Shown here: positions 36,275 to 45,765 of the stretch, one piece after another
Layout: each line of letters opens with the position of its first letter
Position numbering within the stretch: the stretch's first letter is position 1
Assembly (NCBI RefSeq): GCF_014650875.1
Contig: NZ_BMVU01000007.1
Coordinates: 62,001 to 126,000, forward strand
Reading direction: 5' to 3'
Length of the DNA stretch: 64,000 nt
Source of the DNA: Streptomyces minutiscleroticus
GTDB taxonomy: Bacteria; Actinomycetota; Actinomycetes; Streptomycetales; Streptomycetaceae
Position numbers and translations under genes: made by a program
Notes under the pieces: generated by a model
What the model saw: only the letters and a program-made list of their open reading frames with translations
The model's database searches: none
What the model was told of the DNA's origin: nothing

Positions 36275-37924
36275 TCAGAAGGCCGGTGCCGCGCCGAAGC
36301 TGGCGACGGCCACGTCGAAGTGCCTCCGCGCCTCCCGGGCCCGGTCGGCCGGCGCCGACACCCACAGCTCGTACGTCCGGCCGTCCACCTCCCAGCTCAG
36401 GTCGTACGCGTGCCGGGGCCCCTCGCAGCGCAGGGAACCGTCCCAGGTGAACTGCCGCAGCGCGGCCGGCGAGCCGCCGTACGCGGTCGCGGTGACCCGG
36501 CCCTCGCGGTAGCCGCGGTACGCCGACGGGCCCTCGGCGTGCGCGCGGCGCATCGCGGCGAGCGGGCCGCCCGGCTCCGCCCTGGTGACCCTGACGCCGA
36601 TGCGGAAGGTCTCCCCCGCCGACACGTAGAAGGTCCGATCGGCCCTCGGCTTACGGACGAAACCTTTCGGCACCGCGAGCGCGAAGCCCTCGGGGTCGTG
36701 GGCGAGACGGTAGCCGGAGGGCACCTCGCGGGCGGACACGCCGCTGCCCGGCCCCGACGGCGTGTGCGTCACGGTGACCGTGGGCGCGGGCGTCGGCGTC
36801 GGGCTGACCTGCGGGGCCGACGTGGCGCCCGGCGTACGGCCGGCGGACGTGCTCGGCGCCGGACTCGACGTCGGCACACGGCCGCCCCCCTCGCCCTCGC
36901 GCATCAGCAGCGCGGCGGCCGAGACGCCCGCCCCGGCCACCGCGGCGACCAGCGCGGCGGCCACCAGCGCGCTGCGCGCCGACGGCCGCGCCCTGCCCTC
37001 GCGGCCCGGCGGCATCAGCGGCGGCAGCGGCTCGGGCGGCCGCCGCGGCACGTTGCGCTGCCCCGGCGTCCGGCCGGGCGGTGGCTGCGGGGTGCGGCCG
37101 GTGGCGAGGTAGGAGCGCAGCATCCGCTCGGCCTCCGACGCGCCGAGCCGCCGCCCGGGGTCCCGCTCCAGCAGGCCCGCCACGACGGGCAGCAGCGGGG
37201 CGGCGGCCGCGGGCGGGCGGATCTCGTCGATCACGACCGCGTGCAGGACGCCGCTCAGCGAGTCGCGGTGGAAGGGCGACTCGCCGCTCAGCGCCGTGCA
37301 CAGCAGCGCCCCGAGCGACCACAGGTCGGAGGCGGGGCCGGTGCGGAACCCGGACATCCGCTCGGGCGCGGTGTACTCGGGCGAGCCGACGAACGACCCG
37401 CTCTCCGTGAGCGTCGTCGCGCCCGCCACCTGCGCGATCCCGAAGTCGGTGAGCACCACGCGGCCGTCGTCGGCGATCAGCACGTTGTCGGGCTTCAGGT
37501 CGCGGTGCAGCACGCCCGCGGTGTGCGCGGCGCGCAGCGCGCCCAGCAGCGCGACGCCGATGCGGGCGGCCTCGGCCGGGCCGACGGGGCCGTCGGCGGC
37601 GATCCGGTCGGCGAGCGAGCCGCCCTCGATCAACTCCATGACCATGTACGGGCGTTCGTCGTGCTCGACCACGTCGTGCACCACGATGATGTGCGGATGC
37701 CGCAGCTGCGCGACCGCGCGCGCCTCCCGCAGGGTGCGCTCGCGCTGCTGCCGGGCCCGGTCCGCCGGGAGCGAGGGGTCGACCGCCAGCTCCTTGACCG
37801 CGACCTGCCGGCCGAGCAACCGGTCCGTGGCCCGCCACACGACCCCCATGCCACCCCGGCCGAGCCGGTCCTCCAGACGGTAACGGCCCGCGATGACGCG
37901 GACGTTGTCACCCTCGGCCATCAT
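36275..37924 (-). CDS. Serine/threonine protein kinase
   Basis: 549 aa. The kinase domain (about 10-275) has LGRGGMGVVWRA, VAVKEL, HRDLKPDNVLI, LTDFGIAQVAG and SPEYTAPER, all intact. A Pro/Arg-rich linker, one membrane helix (SALVAAALVAAVAGAGVSAAAL) and a Ser/Thr/Pro stalk lead to a C-terminal domain (GFALAVPKGFVRKPRADR ... LRQFTWDG) homologous to those of the neighbouring kinases. ATG at 37924 is used; ATG at 37921 is equally possible. CATGAT lies 7 nt upstream and may be a leaderless -10. Confidence 0.92.
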   Translation of the reverse strand: MMAEGDNVRVIAGRYRLEDRLGRGGMGVVWRATDRLLGRQVAVKELAVDPSLPADRARQQRERTLREARAVAQLRHPHIIVVHDVVEHDERPYMVMELIEGGSLADRIAADGPVGPAEAARIGVALLGALRAAHTAGVLHRDLKPDNVLIADDGRVVLTDFGIAQVAGATTLTESGSFVGSPEYTAPERMSGFRTGPASDLWSLGALLCTALSGESPFHRDSLSGVLHAVVIDEIRPPAAAAPLLPVVAGLLERDPGRRLGASEAERMLRSYLATGRTPQPPPGRTPGQRNVPRRPPEPLPPLMPPGREGRARPSARSALVAAALVAAVAGAGVSAAALLMREGEGGGRVPTSSPAPSTSAGRTPGATSAPQVSPTPTPAPTVTVTHTPSGPGSGVSAREVPSGYRLAHDPEGFALAVPKGFVRKPRADRTFYVSAGETFRIGVRVTRAEPGGPLAAMRRAHAEGPSAYRGYREGRVTATAYGGSPAALRQFTWDGSLRCEGPRHAYDLSWEVDGRTYELWVSAPADRAREARRHFDVAVASFGAAPAF

Positions 37925-38046
37925 GCGCCCAATCATGCACCAGACCCGTGCGGCCGCCGACGACGGCGAAGAGGCGGATGGCCGAGTTCCGACGGTCCGC
38001 CGGTCCGTTCAGGACAGGGCGTACGGGCGGTCCGGGCGGCGCCCCG

Positions 38047-39873
38047 TCAGCCGGCCGGCGCGGGCCGCCAGCTGCGCAGCACCGTGTCGAACTGCTCGCG
38101 GGCGGTCTCCCAGTCCCCGGCGGGCGACGACATGTAGATGACGTACTCGACGCCTTCCCGGCTGATATACGCCTGCTCGATCGCGCGGCGCGGACCGGGG
38201 AAGGCCGAGTCCTTGCCCAGCGCGGTCCAGGTGAAGTCCCACAGTGCGCCGGGGCGGTCGCGGAAGACGTTCGACTCCAGGCTGACACGTGCGTAGTCCT
38301 GCAGCCGGGCCAGCTGCTTCTCCAGGTCGAGCTGGTGCTCGCGCGGGTCGTCGTAGTCGGGCGAGCCGTCGACGGCGATGCGGACGAAGTGGTCGCCGCC
38401 GTCGGGCGTGTAGTCGATCTGGCCGTCCTCGGCCCGCCGCTCCCAGCCCTCGGGCAGGGCGAGGCTGAAGCCGCCCTCGGGGTCCTCGACGCGCTTCCAG
38501 CCGTCCGGGACCGTCGTGGGCTGCGTGGCCGAGGGGGAGGAGGACGGGCTCGGCGTGCTCCGGCCGTCCTGCGAGCCCTGCGAGCCGTCGGTGCCGCCGG
38601 TGCCGCCGGAGGCGGAGGTCTCCCCGTCCCGCCGGCCACCGTCCGCGTAGTACAGGGCCAGCGCGCCCCCGCCGCCGGCCAGCACGACCAGGGCCGCGAC
38701 GGCGGCCAGGGCACGGGCGAGGCGCCGCTTCCCGCGGACGGCCGGCTGCGGGGCGGTCACCGGCGGGTACGGCGTGGAGGGCCCGGCCGGGGCCGGCGAG
38801 TGGGGGTACCCGTACGGGCCTGCCGCCGGGTACCCGCCCTGCGGACCCGCCACGGTGGGGTACCGCCCCGGCGCGCCGGCGGCGGAGTGGCCGTGCGGCG
38901 CCGGCGTCCGCCCCGGCGCGGGTGTGTCGTACTCGTGACCGCGATCGGGACCGTGGCCGTGCTCGGGGTGCGCGGTCGCCGCCGGGCCGGTGGCCGCCGG
39001 GCCGGTCGTCATCCGCCGGGTCGGCGCGTGCGGCTCCGCGGTGCCGGGGTGCCGCCCCTCGGCCGCCTCGGCGAGCATGCGCTCGGCCTGCTCCGCGTCG
39101 GGGCGTGCGGCCGGGTCCTTGCACAGCAGCGCGGCGATCACCGGGGCCAGCGGACCCGCGGCCCTCGGCTCCGGGGGCTCCTCGTCGACCACGGCCTGCA
39201 TCGTCGTCAGCGGCGAGGTCCGCCGGAACGGGGACGTGCCCTCGACCGCCGTGTGCAGGGTCGCGCCGAGCGCCCACAGGTCGGAGGCGGGGCCGGGGTC
39301 GGCGCCGCGTATGCGCTCGGGGGCCAGGTAGTCGACCGAGCCGACGATCTCGCCGGTACGGGTGATCGTCGAGTCGCCCTCGACCTGGGCGATGCCGAAG
39401 TCGGTGAGCAGGACGCGGCCGTCGCGGGCGAGCAGGACGTTGCCGGGCTTCACGTCGCGGTGCAGGACGCCCGCGGCGTGGGCGGCCCGCAGCGCGCGCA
39501 GCACCCACAGGCCGACACGCGCCGCCTCCTGGGGCTCCACGCGCCCCTCCTCCTTGACCGCGTCGGCCAGCGACCGGCCCTCGACCAGCTCCATCACGAT
39601 CCAGGGCCGGCCGTCGTGGTCGAGCACGTCGTGCACGGTGACGACGGCCGAGTGGTTGATCCGCGCGGCGGCGCGGGCCTCGGCCCGGGTCCGGGCGAGC
39701 AGGACCTCCCGGTCGCTCTCGGACACGTAGAGCGCCGCCGTCAGTTCCTTCACGGCCACGGCACGGTGCAGTACCTCGTCGTGTGCGCGCCACACCCGGC
39801 CCATGCCGCCGCTTCCGATGGCGTCGACGAGCCGGTAGCGGCCCGCGAGGAGCAGGCCCTGCATCTGATTCAC
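38047..39873 (-). CDS. Serine/threonine protein kinase
   Basis: 608 aa. The kinase domain (about 10-270) has IGSGGMGRVWRA, VAVKEL, HRDVKPGNVLLA, LTDFGIAQVEGD and LAPER. A Pro/Gly/Tyr-rich linker, a membrane helix (ALAAVAALVVLAGGGGALALYY) and a Ser/Thr stalk lead to the shared C-terminal domain (GGFSLALPEGWERRAEDGQ ... LWDFTWTALG). GTG at 39873 is preceded by GGGGAAAC; a longer frame upstream lacks coding character. TAGTCT at 39907-39902 may be its -10. Confidence 0.92.
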   Translation of the reverse strand: MNQMQGLLLAGRYRLVDAIGSGGMGRVWRAHDEVLHRAVAVKELTAALYVSESDREVLLARTRAEARAAARINHSAVVTVHDVLDHDGRPWIVMELVEGRSLADAVKEEGRVEPQEAARVGLWVLRALRAAHAAGVLHRDVKPGNVLLARDGRVLLTDFGIAQVEGDSTITRTGEIVGSVDYLAPERIRGADPGPASDLWALGATLHTAVEGTSPFRRTSPLTTMQAVVDEEPPEPRAAGPLAPVIAALLCKDPAARPDAEQAERMLAEAAEGRHPGTAEPHAPTRRMTTGPAATGPAATAHPEHGHGPDRGHEYDTPAPGRTPAPHGHSAAGAPGRYPTVAGPQGGYPAAGPYGYPHSPAPAGPSTPYPPVTAPQPAVRGKRRLARALAAVAALVVLAGGGGALALYYADGGRRDGETSASGGTGGTDGSQGSQDGRSTPSPSSSPSATQPTTVPDGWKRVEDPEGGFSLALPEGWERRAEDGQIDYTPDGGDHFVRIAVDGSPDYDDPREHQLDLEKQLARLQDYARVSLESNVFRDRPGALWDFTWTALGKDSAFPGPRRAIEQAYISREGVEYVIYMSSPAGDWETAREQFDTVLRSWRPAPAG

Positions 39874-40140
39874 GTTTCCCCGCAATGGTCTTGACAAGGT
39901 CAGACTAGGGACCCGCTTCCGTTGAAGGAACCGGCGAGACCGTATTGGGGGCAGCACTGTGACGGTTGTCGCCTCCCGTGGCGCTGGGGAAGCACTGAGG
40001 AAGCCGTGACACATGAGGCGTGAACGGCAGAGAACGGCAGAGAACGGTGGAGAACACAGGAAGAGTGCGGAACGGTGGGAAAGGACACCCTCGCCCACCG
40101 GAGCCGACCCGCCCCGGGCGCCGCACCGACTGACGGAGCG

Positions 40141-40260
40141 TCATGCCGGCCGGACGGGCACTGCTCCGGCTGACGGAACATCACATCGGCCGGCCGGGCA
40201 CCGCACCGGCCGGCCGAGTGCCGCACCGGCCGGCCGAGTGCCGCACCGGCCGGAGGCCGG
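40141..40260. repeat. 20-bp tandem repeat, six copies
   Basis: Six consecutive 20-mers with the pattern nCnCnCCGGCCGGnCGnGnn; copies 4 and 5 (40201-40240) are identical. They lie 60 nt downstream of the pseudokinase stop, in the 447-bp gap before the next kinase gene. The rest of the gap (40000-40140, 39874-40000) shows only a promoter-like patch near 39890-39910. Confidence 0.9.
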
Positions 40261-40320
40261 CGGTCGCCGCGAGACGCCGTCGGCCTCCGGCACCCTCCGT
40301 CAGATCCCGTCGGCCGCCCG

Positions 40321-43209
40321 TCAGCCGCCCGTCACTTGGTAGGTGGTCGACGCCTGCTCGTACAGCCGGGTCACCTCGTCGCGCTCGGCCTCCGGGCCGC
40401 GCACCTGCACCACGTGGTAGCGCCCGTCGACGACCATCGCGAGGTTGCGCACGTAGACCTCCTGGCCGTCGGCGTCCTGCCAGGTGAACTGCCCCTCGAC
40501 CATGGTCCGTCCGCCGACCTCCACGGTCCGCATCCCGCTGGACGTGGCCCAGGTCGAGTCGCGGAACGGCTGCAGCTCGCGCTCCCGCTCCCGCTGGTAC
40601 TCCATGGGGTCGTCGCCGAACTCGCCGGTGCTGTCGCGCCCGGGCACGACGATCAGTTCGAAGTCGCCCTTCGAGTACACCACCTGGCCCTGGCCGTTCC
40701 TGGGCGCGCGGTCCCAGCCGGAGGCCACCGCGACGCGGAAGCCCTCGGCGTCCTTGCGCAGCGAGAAGCCCTGCGCGACCTCGGCCCCGGTGGTCTGCGA
40801 CGACTGCGCCGAACTCGACGACGGCGACGTGCCGCCGTCCTCCCCGGCCGCCTCGTCGGACCCTCCCTGGCCCTCGTCGTTCCCCTCGGCGTCCGAGGAG
40901 TGCCCGGGGTCCGGGCTCACGCTCCCGGCGGTGCCGGTGCGCCCCCCGGCCGCGTCGTCCGTGCCGGCCTTCGGCATGAACGCCACGGCGTACGCGACCG
41001 CCCCGGCCAGCGCCAGCAGGATGAGCAGGAGCAGCGTGCGGCCGAGCCGGCGCGGTGCGGGCCGCTCCTGCCGGGACCGCTTGTGCCGGCCGTGCGCGTC
41101 GGGCAGTCCGGCGCGGCGCCTGCGGACGAGCTCGCCCCGGCGGCGCACGATGGGCAGCCGTGCGGGGTCCGAGGGCGGCGGGGGCACGGGCACGACGTAC
41201 GTGCCCGCGTCGGGCTCGGGCGCCGACCGCACGAGGGACCGCAGCCAGCCGTTCAGCTCCTCGAAGTCGATGCGCTCGGTGGGGTCCTGGCGCAGCAGCG
41301 ACTCCACGACCGGCCGCAGCGGACCGCACTCCTCCGCGAACGCCGGCGGCTCCGAGCAGACGAGCTGCACCAGCTCCGCGGTGCTCTCCTCCGGGTACGG
41401 CGCGTGCCCCTGGACGGCGCGGAACAGCAGCGCGCCGAGCGCCCACAGGTCGGTGGCCGGGCCGATGGGCGCGGCCAGCTGCCAGTTCTCGTGGACGGGG
41501 CCGGCCTGTTCCGGGGCCCAGCGCTCGGTGACGGGGCCGACCACGGCCATCCGCGCCTGGCGCGCCCGCTCGGCGGCCAGCGCCGTGGCCGGACCGCGCC
41601 GGGGCGCCGAGGCCGGCTGGTCCCAGGAGGCGGCGGTCCCCTCGGAGGCGTGGCCGGACGGGGCGGCGGGGGCGAGGGCGCCCGGTCCGCCGTGGTGGGC
41701 CGCCCCGGTCCACGGGACGTCCGGAGCACCGCCGTACGGGCCCTGGAGTTCGTCGTGGTACTGCCGCTGCGCCGGGGGGCCGCCGAGGACGTCGGGGCCG
41801 CCAGGACCGGCGTGTCCACTGTGGCGGTTCGTTCCTGCACCGCCGACCGGGGCGCCCGGACGGCCCTCGCCACCGCCTCCGTGGGGTCCGGGGACGGTGG
41901 TGCCGGGGCCCGGGAGTTCACCGCGGCTCCGGCCGCCGGCGTCCGTGCCGCCGCCGTTTCCGCCTCCGGCCGCGGGCGCGCCGGGGCGGGGCATCGCGCC
42001 GTGCCAGGGGTTGGTCCGCCCGGCGACGCCGTACGGATCGGCGATCCGGCCCGGCGGCGAAGCGGCCTCGGCACCGGTCCCGCGCCCGGCACCGGACGCG
42101 TCCGGCTGTTCCGGCACGCTCCCGCCGCCCAGGGGGCGGGGCCGCGGCGCCGGCAGCGCGGCGTCCCGGCCGGCCTGCTGCGCCTCCTGCACCCGTGCCG
42201 CGGCGCGGGCTCCGGCACGGTAGGCGGCGATGGCCCCGGCGCGCGCGGCCCGTATGTCGCCGCCCGTCTCCGGCGCCTGCCCGGACGCGTGCGCCGACGG
42301 CGCGCCGGGAGCCGGGAGCGGCCCGGCCGGAGCGCCTGCGGTGCCCGCCCGCCCGGGGTCCGCGGGCCGCGCGCCCGCGGACCCGTCCTCCCCGGTGCGC
42401 GCCTCCGGCAGCGCGGGCCGCCCGCCACCGACGCCGTACAGGCCGTCGGGTCCGTACCCGGACGCGCCGTACCCGCGGGACCCGTCGCCCTCGCCCGACG
42501 CCGGTCCGTATCCCTGCCCCTGGCCCTGGTCACCCGGGCCGTACGTGCCGGGGGCACCGTGCCCGGCGTGCGCCTCGGCCCCGTCCTCGCCCTCCTCGGG
42601 CGGCACCGGGTCGTATCCGCACAGGGCCTCCTCCGCGGCGCCGGCCGCGAGGCCGGTCAGCATCACACGGCCGTCGTCGCAGACCAGCACCGTGCGCGAG
42701 GTGATGTTGCGGTGCACCCAGCCGTGCGCGTGCAGCACCCGCAGCGCCGCGAGGACGTCCGCGGCGACCTCGGCGGCCCGGTACGGGCTCAGCGGACGCT
42801 CCGCGAGCAGGGCCGCCAGCGGCCGGGCGGACACCAGTTCGCTGACGACCCACAGCGAACCGCCCTCGGCGAACACGTCGAAGACCTGGTCGAGCCGGGG
42901 GTGGTCGGGTATCCGCGCGGCGGCCTGCGCCGCCTCGATGGCGCGGCGCACCGCGGGGTCCGCGGGCTGCCGCGCGGTGCGCGCGGACGAGCGGTGTCCT
43001 CCGGCCCGGCGCGGCACGAAGCCGTCGGGCAGCCCGTCGGCGTCGAGCACCTCCGCCTCGACGACCTCGGGCAACGGCACCTGCCTGACCAGGACTTCCT
43101 GTCCGCTGTAGGTGTCGAAGGCCCGGGTCTCGGCGAGTTCGTACTCGTCGGCCGGGGGCAGCGGGAGGCGGTAGCGGTCGGCGAGAACCCGACCCGCGTA
43201 GTCGTCCAC
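40321..43209 (-). CDS. Pseudokinase with a large disordered insertion
   Basis: 962 aa. The fold is that of the neighbouring Ser/Thr kinases, but every catalytic element is changed: no glycine loop in the N-lobe, VAVK replaced by VLVRQ, HRD replaced by HRN (N168), and DFG replaced by TGLAAG (Gly at 186). About 390 residues of Gly/Pro/Ala-rich sequence then interrupt the domain before WAPEQ and DLWALGALLF of the C-lobe. A membrane helix (TLLLLILLALAGAVAYAVAF) and the shared C-terminal domain (EGFRVAVASGWDRAPRNGQ) follow. GTG at 43209 has GGGGGAGG. Probably a scaffold or regulator of the adjacent kinases. Confidence 0.9.
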   Translation of the reverse strand: MDDYAGRVLADRYRLPLPPADEYELAETRAFDTYSGQEVLVRQVPLPEVVEAEVLDADGLPDGFVPRRAGGHRSSARTARQPADPAVRRAIEAAQAAARIPDHPRLDQVFDVFAEGGSLWVVSELVSARPLAALLAERPLSPYRAAEVAADVLAALRVLHAHGWVHRNITSRTVLVCDDGRVMLTGLAAGAAEEALCGYDPVPPEEGEDGAEAHAGHGAPGTYGPGDQGQGQGYGPASGEGDGSRGYGASGYGPDGLYGVGGGRPALPEARTGEDGSAGARPADPGRAGTAGAPAGPLPAPGAPSAHASGQAPETGGDIRAARAGAIAAYRAGARAAARVQEAQQAGRDAALPAPRPRPLGGGSVPEQPDASGAGRGTGAEAASPPGRIADPYGVAGRTNPWHGAMPRPGAPAAGGGNGGGTDAGGRSRGELPGPGTTVPGPHGGGGEGRPGAPVGGAGTNRHSGHAGPGGPDVLGGPPAQRQYHDELQGPYGGAPDVPWTGAAHHGGPGALAPAAPSGHASEGTAASWDQPASAPRRGPATALAAERARQARMAVVGPVTERWAPEQAGPVHENWQLAAPIGPATDLWALGALLFRAVQGHAPYPEESTAELVQLVCSEPPAFAEECGPLRPVVESLLRQDPTERIDFEELNGWLRSLVRSAPEPDAGTYVVPVPPPPSDPARLPIVRRRGELVRRRRAGLPDAHGRHKRSRQERPAPRRLGRTLLLLILLALAGAVAYAVAFMPKAGTDDAAGGRTGTAGSVSPDPGHSSDAEGNDEGQGGSDEAAGEDGGTSPSSSSAQSSQTTGAEVAQGFSLRKDAEGFRVAVASGWDRAPRNGQGQVVYSKGDFELIVVPGRDSTGEFGDDPMEYQRERERELQPFRDSTWATSSGMRTVEVGGRTMVEGQFTWQDADGQEVYVRNLAMVVDGRYHVVQVRGPEAERDEVTRLYEQASTTYQVTGG

Positions 43210-43380
43210 GATGCCTCCCCCGGCCGCCCGGTCTGTCAGTTCCGTTCGACTGATGTCCTGTCGTGACACCAGATGTGGCTGCGTACGGTCCGCAAACACT
43301 CACGATACGTGCCGTGGGCAACCCGCAGTGAGAGATGCGAGATCTCGGGAGTCCGGTTCCCCCGGGATTCCCGTCGCCCC

Positions 43381-43509
43381 GGGGTCCCGGCCCGCCCCGG
43401 GTGCTCCGGTCCGCCCCGGGTGTCCCGGTCCGCTCCGGGCCCCCGGTCCGCCCTGGGTGTTCCGGTCCGCTCCGGGCCCCCGGACCGTCCCGGGTGTCCC
43501 GGTCCTCCG
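43381..43509. repeat. 18-19-bp tandem repeat, about seven copies
   Basis: Seven imperfect copies of GGGTGTCCCGGTCCGCTCC and GGGCCCCCGGTCCGCCCT types alternate. They lie between the stop of one kinase gene (43544) and the start of the pseudokinase gene (43209). Confidence 0.85.
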
Positions 43510-43543
43510 TCCCGGCCGCGGATCCTCGGGTTTCGTCCCGGCC

Positions 43544-45583
43544 TCAGGACTTCGGCTTGAAGGTCTTCGTCAGGGCGCTCCACGTGTCGCGGCGCAGATC
43601 GCTGTCCCACTCCGAGGCTTTGGCCGTGTACATGATTCCGTAGCCGAGGCTGCCGTTCACGACCGTGCCGCGGTCTATGGTGCGGTACTTCGTACCGCCG
43701 TCGACGTAGGTGAACTCCCAGTCGGCCGTGTTCCAGTCGCGGTAGTCCACCTTCTTTATGGAGATGCGCTGGTACTGCGAGCGCACCATGTACTTCTCCT
43801 GGTTCTGCCAGTCCGCGACCGGGTCGCTCTTCGGCTGGGAGGTCCAGCCGATCAGCAGCTTCTGCCCGTCGGGGCCGGTGAACCGGGAGCCCGCCCTGCT
43901 GGTGGACTGGTACTTCCACCCTTCGGGCAGGCCGATGGAGAAACCCTGGCTGCTCTTGTACGTCGTCGTGTTGACGCCGCCGACCTCGTCCTCGTCGGGC
44001 TCGTCCTCGTTCTCACCGGAACCGCCGCCCGCGCCCTCGGTCGCGCTCGGGGACCCCGACGGGGACGCGTCGCCGGAGGCCGAGGCGCCGCCGTCCGTCC
44101 TGGTGCCGTCGGTCTCGTCCGTCCTGGTGTCGTTGCCCGCGTTCGCGCCGCTGGAAGCGGTGGCGCCGCTTCCGCCGCCCGTCGACGACGTGGTGTCGTC
44201 GCCGCCGAGCGTGAGCGCGAGGATCGTGCCGATCACGGCCAGCACCACGACCACCGCGACGATCACCAGCGTCCGCTTCGGCACCACGTCGGTGAGCGGC
44301 GCCCGCGGCGTGCTGCGCGGCGGGGGCGTCTCCCCCTTCGCGTTCCACGAGGAGGCGGTCGCGCCCGTGCCGGCGGCAGCGGTACGGGCGGCCGGCGTCC
44401 TGCCGCCCGTCCTCGCCGCGGAGCCCCTGGACGCCGCGGACGGCGCCTGGGAGGGGACGGGCGTCCGCGCGTCCGCGCCCTTCGCCGCGGACGCGGCCGG
44501 ACCCGCGTCCGGCGAGGCCGCCTCGGCCCGCGTGCCCGACGCGGCGGCCGCGGCCGTGCCCGCCCCGGCCGCCTTGCGCACGGAGCGCAGCGCCCCGCGC
44601 AGCCGCTCGGCGGCCTCCTCGCCCTTCTTCGCCCCACCCGCGGGGCCAGGTCTTTTCCCGCGCGCGGCGGGCGGCAGGCCGGGCAGCGGGACGACCTTCG
44701 TCGCCTCGACCGGCTCGGGCTCCGGCTTCTCGGGCGCGCGCAGCACGTCGAGCAGCATCGCCCGCGCGCCCGCGTCGTCCAGCCGCTGCTCGGGGTCCTT
44801 GACGAGCAGGCCGTAGATCACGTCCTGCAGCGGTCCCGCGTTCTTGGGCGGGTCGACCGGCTCCGTCATCACCGCGGTCAGCGTCGCGATGGCCGAGCCC
44901 TTGTCGTACGGGGGCACGCCCTCCACCGACGCGTACAGCAGGCCGCCGAGCGACCACAGGTCGGCCGCGGGGCCCGGCTTGTGCCCGCGCGCCCGCTCCG
45001 GGGAGATGTACGAGGGGGCGCCGACGAGCATGCCGGTGGAGGTGATGGACGGGTCGCCCTCGACCTGCGCGATGCCGAAGTCGGTGAGCACGACCCGGCC
45101 GTCCTCGGCGATCAGCACGTTCGACGGCTTCACGTCGCGGTGCAGGATGCCCTCCCGGTGCGCGGAGCGCAGCACGTCCAGGACGGCGAGGCCGACCTCG
45201 GCGGCGCGCTTCGGCGTGAGCGTGCCGTCCTGGCGGATGACCTCGGCGAGGGACTTGCCCTCGACCAGCTCCATCACGATCCAGGGCCGGTCGTCCTCGT
45301 CGACCACGTCGAAGACGGTCACCGCGGCGTTGTTGCGGATGCGCGCGATCGCCTTGGCCTCGCGCAGCGTGCGCGTGATGAGCCGGCGCTTCTCGTCCTC
45401 GTCGATGCTGGACGGGAACCGCAGCTCCTTGACGGCGACCGTACGTCCCAGCGTCTCGTCCTTGGCGCGCCAGACGGTGCCCATGCCGCCGCGGCCGAGG
45501 ACTTCTCCCAGCCGGTACCGCCCGGCGAGGAGACGTTCGCTCTTGTCCTGACGGGATGTCCCCGCCCGCTCCGCCTCCGACAT
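43544..45583 (-). CDS. Serine/threonine protein kinase
   Basis: 679 aa. The kinase domain (about 20-285) is intact: LGRGGMGTVWRA, VAVKEL, HRDVKPSNVLIA, LTDFGIAQVEGD and ISPER. A long Ala/Lys/Pro-rich juxtamembrane region, a membrane helix (LVIVAVVVVLAVIGTILAL) and a Ser/Gly/Asp stalk lead to the shared C-terminal domain (QGFSIGLPEGWKYQSTS ... NTADWEFTYVDGG). GAGGGGA lies before the ATG. It is the first gene of the five-kinase array and is divergent from a serine hydrolase gene. Confidence 0.93.
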   Translation of the reverse strand: MSEAERAGTSRQDKSERLLAGRYRLGEVLGRGGMGTVWRAKDETLGRTVAVKELRFPSSIDEDEKRRLITRTLREAKAIARIRNNAAVTVFDVVDEDDRPWIVMELVEGKSLAEVIRQDGTLTPKRAAEVGLAVLDVLRSAHREGILHRDVKPSNVLIAEDGRVVLTDFGIAQVEGDPSITSTGMLVGAPSYISPERARGHKPGPAADLWSLGGLLYASVEGVPPYDKGSAIATLTAVMTEPVDPPKNAGPLQDVIYGLLVKDPEQRLDDAGARAMLLDVLRAPEKPEPEPVEATKVVPLPGLPPAARGKRPGPAGGAKKGEEAAERLRGALRSVRKAAGAGTAAAAASGTRAEAASPDAGPAASAAKGADARTPVPSQAPSAASRGSAARTGGRTPAARTAAAGTGATASSWNAKGETPPPRSTPRAPLTDVVPKRTLVIVAVVVVLAVIGTILALTLGGDDTTSSTGGGSGATASSGANAGNDTRTDETDGTRTDGGASASGDASPSGSPSATEGAGGGSGENEDEPDEDEVGGVNTTTYKSSQGFSIGLPEGWKYQSTSRAGSRFTGPDGQKLLIGWTSQPKSDPVADWQNQEKYMVRSQYQRISIKKVDYRDWNTADWEFTYVDGGTKYRTIDRGTVVNGSLGYGIMYTAKASEWDSDLRRDTWSALTKTFKPKS

Positions 45584-45765
45584 GCGTCCCCTCTGCAACC
45601 CGCCCTGACAGAGCCTCCATTGTCACCCACGCGGCGACCACTCGACGCCCAGGGTCCCCTCACGGCGCGCACCGCCCGGCGCGTCGGTGCACCCGGCGGG
45701 GGCACCGCCCGCCCCGCGCTCAGGAAGGTCCCCCATCATGGGGCCCCGACGAAGGGAGGAAGCGG

